Under the pieces are notes generated by a model that was not told the DNA's origin, made no database searches, and saw only the letters and a list, made by a program, of their open reading frames with translations. 19,971 bases of DNA, taken from positions 1 through 19,971 of the forward strand of contig JAAYZI010000065.1 in NCBI GenBank assembly GCA_012514925.1, given 5' to 3'. The position numbers were made by a program, and so were the translations under genes. This DNA comes from Deltaproteobacteria bacterium (GTDB taxonomy: Bacteria > Bdellovibrionota_C > UBA2361 > JAAYZI01). Positions 15,765 to 19,971 of the stretch are shown piece after piece (positions within the stretch are counted from its first letter, which is position 1; every line of letters starts with the position of its first letter).

Positions 15765-16702
15765 TGTTTAAGCTTTCACGTCGTTTCGCTCAGATCGGAT
15801 TGCTCGGCCTAAACAAACGCAATATCGACTTTATCGCAGCCTACAACTCTCGCTCGCTCTACCCCCTAGTTGACGACAAAGTGTTAACCAAAGAACTCGC
15901 GCGGAAGGCGGGGCTGACAGTGCCTGAGCTTTTTTTTACAATTGAGATCCAACATCAAACTCGTAACCTAATGGCGCTGTTACGCGACCATAATGATTTC
16001 GTCTTAAAACCCTCCCGTGGAAGTGGAGGAGAGGGGGTTCTGGTTATCTCCGGGCGGATGAAGGATAATTTTCGAGCTTCAAACGGAGACCTCTATTCGC
16101 TGGATGAGTTAAGCTATTATATTTCACGGGTGCTAAGCGGCGTATTTAGCTTGGGGGGGCATCCGGATAAGGCGATTTGCGAGTACCGTGTTAAATACAG
16201 CTCCGTTTTTGAGAAGATAACTTATCTCGGCGTACCAGACGTACGCATCATCGTTTTTCAGGGTGTCCCAGTGATGTCGATGGTACGTTTACCTACGCGT
16301 GGTTCCCAGGGCAAGGCCAACCTCCACCAGGGTGCCATCGGTGCCGGTATTAGCATCGCCACCGGCACTACCCTCTCTGCGGTCTGGCGCAACGAAATTA
16401 TCGAAGAACATCCAGATACCGGATCCCCAGTGAGCGGCCTTAAAATCCCCGGCTGGACGGATCTTTTGACGCTTGCTGCAAAATCTTACGAGTTAACCGG
16501 CCTTGGCTACATCGGGGCTGACATCGTTTTAGATCGAGACAAAGGCCCGATGCTGCTCGAGCTTAACGCCCGCCCAGGGCTTAACATTCAGCTCGCAAAT
16601 CAGGCTGGCCTCTTGCCACGTCTAAAAAAAACCGAGCAAGCAATAGGCAAACTAAAAACACTTAAAGACCGTGTGGCTTTCGCCCGGGAAAACTTTTTGT
16701 AA
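15764..16702 (+). CDS. RimK-like ATP-grasp ligase (alpha-L-glutamate ligase-related)
   Basis: This 312-aa cytoplasmic ATP-grasp enzyme is predicted to join an amino acid or peptide carboxylate to an amine through an acyl-phosphate. FVLKPSRGSGGEGVLVI (about 79-95) carries Lys82 and the flexible glycine loop over ATP. DVRIIVFQGVPVMSMVRLP is the central sheet. DIVLDRDKGPMLLELNARPGL carries the magnesium-binding Glu266 and Asn268. The N-terminal region (LNKRNIDFIAAYNSRSLYPLVDDKVLTK) is typical of ligases paired with the transglutaminase-7TM family. ATG15764 overlaps the previous stop (TAATG), with AGGTAGGTGA just upstream, so the two genes are translationally coupled. Its substrate is not known; RimK's ribosomal protein S6 should not be assumed. 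The TAA stop at 16700-16702 coincides with the edge of repeat copy C. Confidence 0.88.
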   Translation: MFKLSRRFAQIGLLGLNKRNIDFIAAYNSRSLYPLVDDKVLTKELARKAGLTVPELFFTIEIQHQTRNLMALLRDHNDFVLKPSRGSGGEGVLVISGRMKDNFRASNGDLYSLDELSYYISRVLSGVFSLGGHPDKAICEYRVKYSSVFEKITYLGVPDVRIIVFQGVPVMSMVRLPTRGSQGKANLHQGAIGAGISIATGTTLSAVWRNEIIEEHPDTGSPVSGLKIPGWTDLLTLAAKSYELTGLGYIGADIVLDRDKGPMLLELNARPGLNIQLANQAGLLPRLKKTEQAIGKLKTLKDRVAFARENFL

Positions 16703-16820
16703 CCGTTCACGTACGGAATTGATTACGCAATTTTTGTTTTCAGCCTATCAGCCTGGGCGGTAAAAATTCACTTCTTCCGGAGAAAGTAATATTCATGCAA
16801 ACGGTTACCGGATATAACTT
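16699..16820 (+). repeat. Dispersed intergenic repeat, copy C
   Basis: It begins GTAACCGTTCACG, and TAA within it is the stop codon of the ATP-grasp gene. It continues with AATTG-ATTACG-CAATT (16717-16732), a duplicated CAGCCT, GGGCGGTAAAAATTCACTTC, the palindrome half TTCCGGAGAAAGT (to 16787), then GTAATATTCATGCAAACGG and TTACCGGATA, nearly identical to copy A. It lacks about 30 nt of the GGCGCGGAGTTAATTTTAC segment. The ends GTAACCGTT and its complement in AACGGTTACC are inverted. Confidence 0.8.
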
Positions 16821-16865
16821 TGCTTAGCCCGGATATTTCATAAAAGTCCGTCACTAGAAAACACA

Positions 16866-16902
16866 AACCGCCCCCTTCTTCCTACGGAAGAAGGGGGCGG
16901 TT
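16866..16902. terminator. Strong hairpin terminator between convergent ATP-grasp and hsp20 genes
   Basis: AACCGCCCCCTTCTTCC (16866-16882) is perfectly complementary to GGAAGAAGGGGGCGGTT (16886-16902), a 17-bp stem with a TAC loop. On the minus strand it lies about 25 bp after the hsp20 stop and is followed by TTTGTGTTTTC, so it is best as the hsp20 terminator. It can also block plus-strand readthrough. Confidence 0.8.
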
Positions 16903-16927
16903 CAGGCATTTTGCATTGATGTATTAC

Positions 16928-17371
16928 TTATTTAATCGAGATTTTCTTCACCTGTTTCTCCGGGGCCTTGTTTACCACCAGTGTCAAAACCCCATCTTTC
17001 AAGCTCGCCTCGACATCTCCCTCTCCTGAGGTAAACGGTAGAGAAACTGTACGGCTTGCAATACCTGACCAACGTTCGCGGCACACATAGTTTTTATCGC
17101 TATGCTCGGTTTTACTTCCCTGCCGAATCTGAATGGTCAGGTTATTATCCTCCAGGGAGACCTCAATTTCATCCTTATTAATTCCAGGAACGCTAGCCTC
17201 TATAATGTAACGCTTGTCTTCCTCAATCACATCAATCGGGAAACCCCGGCGAGTAGCAGCAGTCAATGTTGGCCGCTCAGTTAATCTAAAAACATCACCA
17301 AGCGTAAACGGCCAATTATCCATTAAGGCTAATAAACCCGAATCTCTCTGTGGTAAGTTTGAATGTGTCAT
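16928..17371 (-). CDS. Small heat-shock protein, Hsp20/alpha-crystallin family
   Basis: This ATP-independent holdase chaperone forms cytoplasmic oligomers that bind unfolding proteins. From ATG17371 it has 147 residues. The alpha-crystallin domain spans about 43-136: FPIDVIEEDKRYIIEASVPGINKDEIEVSLEDNNLTI, then ERWSGIASRTVSLP, then the signature EASLKDGVLTLVV. The N-terminal arm (LLALMDNWPFTLGDVF) is hydrophobic, as expected. The C-terminal tail ends VKKISIK, with IxI (ISI) at the end as the oligomerisation motif. GTG17377 is in frame but lies inside the Shine-Dalgarno, so ATG17371 is chosen. It is monocistronic with a strong downstream terminator, and the leader contains an unusual AU hairpin. 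Confidence 0.95.
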   Translation of the reverse strand: MTHSNLPQRDSGLLALMDNWPFTLGDVFRLTERPTLTAATRRGFPIDVIEEDKRYIIEASVPGINKDEIEVSLEDNNLTIQIRQGSKTEHSDKNYVCRERWSGIASRTVSLPFTSGEGDVEASLKDGVLTLVVNKAPEKQVKKISIK

Positions 17372-17376
17372 ATACA

Positions 17377-17382
17377 CCTCCC
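17377..17382 (-). promoter_or_regulatory. Ribosome binding site of hsp20
   Basis: Minus-strand GGGAGG is followed by TGTAT and ATG17371. Eight uridines (encoded by 17383-17390) directly precede it. The site rules out GTG17377 as the start. Confidence 0.8.
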
Positions 17383-17391
17383 AAAAAAAAC

Positions 17392-17429
17392 TAGTTAAAT
17401 CACCCCACAGCCGCCCGGATATTTAACTA
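17392..17429 (-). promoter_or_regulatory. AU-rich inverted repeat in the hsp20 leader (candidate thermometer, attenuator or operator)
   Basis: TAGTTAAAT and ATTTAACTA form a perfect 9-bp inverted repeat (17429-17421 and 17400-17392 on the minus strand) around a 20-nt GC-rich loop. G and U8 follow, then the Shine-Dalgarno. As RNA this is a weak, heat-labile stem plus U-tract. As DNA it could be a binding site overlapping TATATAG. The transcription start is unknown, which decides between these readings. Confidence 0.45.
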
Positions 17430-17489
17430 TATAGGCGGCGATATCTCTCATTTTTCGACTATTCTTTAGGTAATCACTGCTAACCGGCT

Positions 17490-17496
17490 TTTCAAG
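17490..17496 (-). promoter_or_regulatory. Candidate sigma32-type -35 element
   Basis: CTTGAAA on the minus strand equals the heat-shock sigma factor -35 consensus, about 120 nt before the hsp20 ATG. No good CCCCATnT -10 is seen at 11-16 nt, so support is partial. Confidence 0.25.
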
Positions 17497-17648
17497 TCCG
17501 GGTGAAAAACGCGGATGGATTTACGATTTAAGCCTGTTTGCGGTAAAGATCATCAATCAAATTCTAAAAACCGCTCGATCACCAGATCTCTTCTTACCTT
17601 AAAGGTTGGAGCGAGAAGACCAAGCTTCGGTTCTAATAGACAGAGGGG

Positions 17649-18854
17649 CTAATGCGCTTGTCTTTGCCGAGAAAAACCAAGCAGCGAGGGCAAATCCTCT
17701 CGGATGAACAAATTTATCCGTTCCGGAGTGACCTCCGTAGTTGGCACGGTTCGCAAGAAGGCATTTGTAATCCTCTCAAGCTCTTCCGGCGCCAAAGAGC
17801 TGCCGATATTATAAGGGGAACCTCCTCCCAAACCGCTTCCGCCCCAACGATAGGGCGCGCTTTCGTCGAGATTTTCAGCCGCGTTAAAAATCTGATAAAG
17901 CGCCTCAATCGGAAATCCGCTATAGGGGCTAACCTTGATCAGAGTATAAACCCAACGATCCTCACTTAACAGGCGCACCGAAATGCAGCCTTCTGTGCCA
18001 AGTGTCTCGCGGCGATTAGCCAAACCCACACGCGCATAGAAACCTTTTTCAAAAACCAAGCTCCAGCGATCTCCGCCCCCGACTACAATGTAATCTGTAT
18101 TCAATGGACGGCTCATCCCATTTACGCGCCCGCTTATAAATCCGTCTAGGCGTTTACAAACCTCCTCGATAATATCCGCCATTTCAGCGCCGGTCAGTTT
18201 GGCAAAATTACGCTGGTCATGCATGCGCGCCTCTTCATAAGGCTCGCACACCCAAGCGAGCTTCCGCACCCAAACGTCATCCAATTTACATGGCACCACA
18301 CCGCAGAAACGATCAAAACGATCTTCCAGCTCTAAGAGGGGCGAGAGCTTGACGCTGTACTCTCCTTTTTGCAACAAGTCATGGTTCTTTAAAAAGCATG
18401 CCGTAAAACAAACATCAGGGTCCGGTTCCTTGACGTGAAGAAACGCCCGAAAAAAGCCCTCCTCCGTGGTGAGATGTCGGCACAGTCCATTATTAACAAT
18501 CGCATCGAAGACCTGCCGACAAGTCGCGGCGGTAGAAATACGATCAACATCTTCATGGTGATCGTAGTTCCACTGTTTTTTCTGCAGATCAAAACAGCTC
18601 TTTGACCAAACCCGTCCATCCGCGGCCACCGCATAAGCGGGGGCGGTTTTCTGGAACTCCTCCCAATTTTGAATGCATCCCGGCTCCACAACTAAATATG
18701 CGCCGGCTGCTAATTCCCGTATCTCAGGCACAGCACATGCCGCCTCCACCGCGGCCTTACGGAGAACTGCCGCGCCCTCCCCTAGCTGCTGCTCGGCAAG
18801 TTCTTTAACCCAAGATTTTTCAATAGGTCCAATTAACGCAGTACGCGTTTCCAT
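17649..18854 (-). CDS. Uncharacterised 401-aa protein with a DHH-phosphoesterase-like NYDHH motif
   Basis: I do not recognise a named family. The N-terminal half contains FDLQKKQWNYDHHEDVDRISTAATC (about 88-112). An HH pair after a hydrophobic/Asp strand, followed by Asp and Arg, is reminiscent of motif III of DHH phosphoesterases. EPDPDVCFTACFLKNH (143-158) could be the next metal-binding acidic segment. The C-terminal half has VGGGDRWSLVF and a glycine-rich WGGSGLGGGSPYNIGSSL (337-354), a pattern I associate with uncharacterised DHH-like proteins from other bacteria. No signal peptide or membrane helix is visible, so it is cytoplasmic. ATG18854 has AGAGG five nt upstream. It follows the MazG-like gene by 83 bp on the same strand and is probably co-transcribed. 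A hydrolase acting on phosphorylated nucleotides is an inference. Eleven or more cysteines are spread through it. Confidence 0.75.
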   Translation of the reverse strand: METRTALIGPIEKSWVKELAEQQLGEGAAVLRKAAVEAACAVPEIRELAAGAYLVVEPGCIQNWEEFQKTAPAYAVAADGRVWSKSCFDLQKKQWNYDHHEDVDRISTAATCRQVFDAIVNNGLCRHLTTEEGFFRAFLHVKEPDPDVCFTACFLKNHDLLQKGEYSVKLSPLLELEDRFDRFCGVVPCKLDDVWVRKLAWVCEPYEEARMHDQRNFAKLTGAEMADIIEEVCKRLDGFISGRVNGMSRPLNTDYIVVGGGDRWSLVFEKGFYARVGLANRRETLGTEGCISVRLLSEDRWVYTLIKVSPYSGFPIEALYQIFNAAENLDESAPYRWGGSGLGGGSPYNIGSSLAPEELERITNAFLRTVPTTEVTPERINLFIREDLPSLLGFSRQRQAH

Positions 18855-18937
18855 AATAACCTCTTTTTGCTTCTGATGTGCTTCTAATATATTAGGCCAA
18901 AGAATTACCTTTAACGGCGCGCCGCTTTCGTCAGGAA

Positions 18938-19510
18938 TTAAGCAGCTGCTTGATTTACAAGTGGTAAGAGATCGACACTGGTGTAACTTGAAGGCTTTCT
19001 AACCTTGCCGCGGCTATCTTTTCCAACGGCATAGTATTCGTCTGCAACTTTAATGACAGATACCTGGGCCACCTCTTCCGGCCAGCGAATGCCCAAATTG
19101 CAGTGCCACGCCTCCCGCGGCAACACACCTGGGGAGAACTCAGCTCCGCGCCCCAGCTTCACAAATTTTTCTAAATTGTTATCACAAACCAAATCAAACG
19201 CCTCCTCCAGGGGCACCCCAAAAGCACAGGCGTTCCAATACATAGTGTAGGCTACATCCGCTAACCCATCCACCATCTCCAACCGATCAGGCTTAGCGGA
19301 GCCTACCGCATATGTGACACGATCAGGATCTTTTATCCGCACTCCGTCAATTTCAGGCTCAATGCCTAAACCGTAGATGACGTACTCCAGCACCTCAGAA
19401 AGCAGAAGACGCGCGCCCAACTGGCGCTGCTGTTCTGTGCCCTCGTGCAGCAACTTTGAAACCGACTGCCCACCCAGCTGCATAAACTTCTCTATCTTAT
19501 TACCTCTCAT
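18938..19510 (-). CDS. MazG/PRA-PH-like all-alpha nucleotide pyrophosphohydrolase
   Basis: The 190-aa protein fits the all-alpha NTP pyrophosphatase superfamily, close to the phosphoribosyl-ATP pyrophosphohydrolase-like proteins of phages and bacteria. The metal-binding helices are LLLSEVLEYVIYGLG (Glu39, Glu42) and EMVDGLADVAYTMYW (Glu78, Asp81, Asp85), followed by FGVPLEEAFDLVCDNNLEKF, where relatives have GxpldevfxevhxsNmxKl. Between them is an insert (EIDGVRIKDPDRVTYAVGS). The C-terminal KDSRGKVRKPSSYTSVDL matches the …DGKvlKPpgysppDl ending of relatives. It likely hydrolyses a (d)NTP or a related nucleotide to the monophosphate and pyrophosphate, for house-cleaning or in a dedicated pathway. 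It is not a histidine-operon gene here. ATG19510 has GAGG seven nt upstream. It leads a two-gene unit with the NYDHH protein. Confidence 0.8.
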   Translation of the reverse strand: MRGNKIEKFMQLGGQSVSKLLHEGTEQQRQLGARLLLSEVLEYVIYGLGIEPEIDGVRIKDPDRVTYAVGSAKPDRLEMVDGLADVAYTMYWNACAFGVPLEEAFDLVCDNNLEKFVKLGRGAEFSPGVLPREAWHCNLGIRWPEEVAQVSVIKVADEYYAVGKDSRGKVRKPSSYTSVDLLPLVNQAAA

Positions 19511-19838
19511 AGCCTAGCCTCAGGTACACATTTAGGAGATTTGCCGAGAGAACCATAACGGTCACCTCTTAATCAACCTTATTAACTGGAGCGTCTCGAC
19601 TTCAGTTGAAAGCTACGACTACCTGCAAACATAGTCAATCAGACTTTGGAACGTATAGGGGCTTCTAATACAAATCGCTCTGATAAATCAACGCGTTATC
19701 CCTTCACATGTATCGTTCACATGGCCGCCCAAGCAGAAAACAAACAAAATTGCATGACCAATTCCGCGGTTACGGCAAATGGTGCATTGATGCAGTTATG
19801 TAGTGATTACACATGATTAAAAATGGTACTGATAAGAA
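19511..19838. other. Intergenic region upstream of the MazG-like gene
   Basis: It contains half repeat D and otherwise no open frame I can support. A minus-strand TTGATT (near 19689) with TATTAG 15 nt later is a poor promoter candidate for the MazG-like unit. Around 19788-19801 there is a small TGCAT-TG-ATGCA palindrome of unknown meaning. Confidence 0.3.
19722..19773 (-). repeat. Dispersed intergenic repeat, half copy D (inverted)
   Basis: Read on the minus strand it begins GTAACCG-CGGAATTG and continues with GTCATG, CAATTTTGTTTGTTTTCTGC and TTGGGCGGCC, matching the first third to half of copies B and C. The remainder of the element is absent. It lies 66 bp after the stop of the partial minus-strand gene. 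Confidence 0.65.
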
Positions 19839-19971
19839 TTATTCTAACGCCTTTAGCAGTTCCTCACGGCTTGGAGTATTCTCCATTAAAACAGCCCCAT
19901 CCCCCAGCACCTTGGCTTGCATCTTCTCCTTGCGGCGCAAATTCCAGTGAATAAGTTCGTCTACCTTGGAA
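19839..19971 (-). CDS. C-terminal end of a gene, possibly a SNF2-type helicase
   Basis: Minus-strand frame open from the right edge (first whole codon at 19970) to TAA 19841-19839, giving 43 residues. The sequence SKVDELIHWNLRRKEKMQAK, then VLGDGAVLMENTPSREELLKALE, resembles the C-terminal end of SNF2/SWI2-family ATPases. In those, 'xVDExI…L..Kxxl…vlgdg' follows helicase motif VI, and a short 'xsreELlelL' helix closes the protein. No helicase motif is inside the window, so the assignment rests on this weak pattern. That it is a real coding end is better supported: clean amphipathic codons, and the stop is followed by intergenic repeat D. Confidence 0.5.
   Translation of the reverse strand, partial: SKVDELIHWNLRRKEKMQAKVLGDGAVLMENTPSREELLKALE

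Noticed and set aside
17372..17377. GTG17377 as the hsp20 start
   Set aside because: It overlaps the Shine-Dalgarno GGGAGG. ATG17371 is correctly spaced from that site.
323..19773. CRISPR array as an explanation for the repeats
   Set aside because: Copies are kilobases apart, alternate in strand, differ internally and have no spacer periodicity or cas genes.

Overview
The window looks like chromosomal DNA of a Gram-negative bacterium, most likely a proteobacterium close to the Gammaproteobacteria. The evidence is the tail of an RsmJ-type 16S rRNA methyltransferase (mostly gammaproteobacterial), two LPS-type glycosyltransferases, and an 'inactive transglutaminase-7TM / RimK-like ATP-grasp' operon. 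Base composition looks moderate and the standard bacterial code fits every gene. I cannot name the species. Nothing resembles a phage, insertion sequence with transposase, CRISPR array, tRNA or rRNA.

Layout. (1) 1-301: 3' end of rsmJ. (2) 606-4003, plus strand: a cobalamin-binding-type radical SAM enzyme, an AmpD-like N-acetylmuramoyl-L-alanine amidase and a soluble Hanks-type Ser/Thr kinase. They run in one direction, but gaps of about 100 bp make a single operon uncertain. (3) 9160-4246, minus strand: a tight three-gene ABC-2/Gld-type transporter operon, made of an ATPase, a fused permease+GldG protein and a DUF4340 membrane-anchored partner. (4) 11634-9334, minus strand: complete cobalamin-independent methionine synthase metE. 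(5) 11809-13977, plus strand: a GT4 and a GT9 (heptosyltransferase-like) pair 3 bp apart, probably for lipopolysaccharide or another surface glycan. (6) 14235-16702, plus strand: an inactive transglutaminase fused to a multi-pass membrane domain, overlapped by 1 bp by an ATP-grasp ligase; probably an envelope or peptide-modification unit. (7) 17371-16928, minus strand: small heat-shock protein Hsp20 with a striking AU-rich hairpin plus U8 tract just before its Shine-Dalgarno. (8) 19510-17649, minus strand: a MazG/PRA-PH-like nucleotide pyrophosphohydrolase followed by an uncharacterised 401-aa protein with an NYDHH motif. (9) 19971-19839, minus strand: last 43 codons of a gene, perhaps a SNF2-type helicase.

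The structure that gene calling does not explain is a dispersed, roughly 120-130 bp intergenic repeat. There are three full-length but internally rearranged copies (about 323-450, 13992-14123, 16699-16820) and one half copy (19722-19773). Strand alternates +, -, +, -. The copies carry imperfect terminal inverted repeats, a conserved small hairpin and an internal 18-bp palindrome, and they behave like a MITE/REP-type element. Two inverted copies flank the transglutaminase/ATP-grasp operon exactly.

The most promising leads for new biology are this repeat family, the MazG-like + NYDHH-protein pair, the hsp20 leader, and the radical SAM enzyme with its expanded Cx4Cx2C cluster motif.
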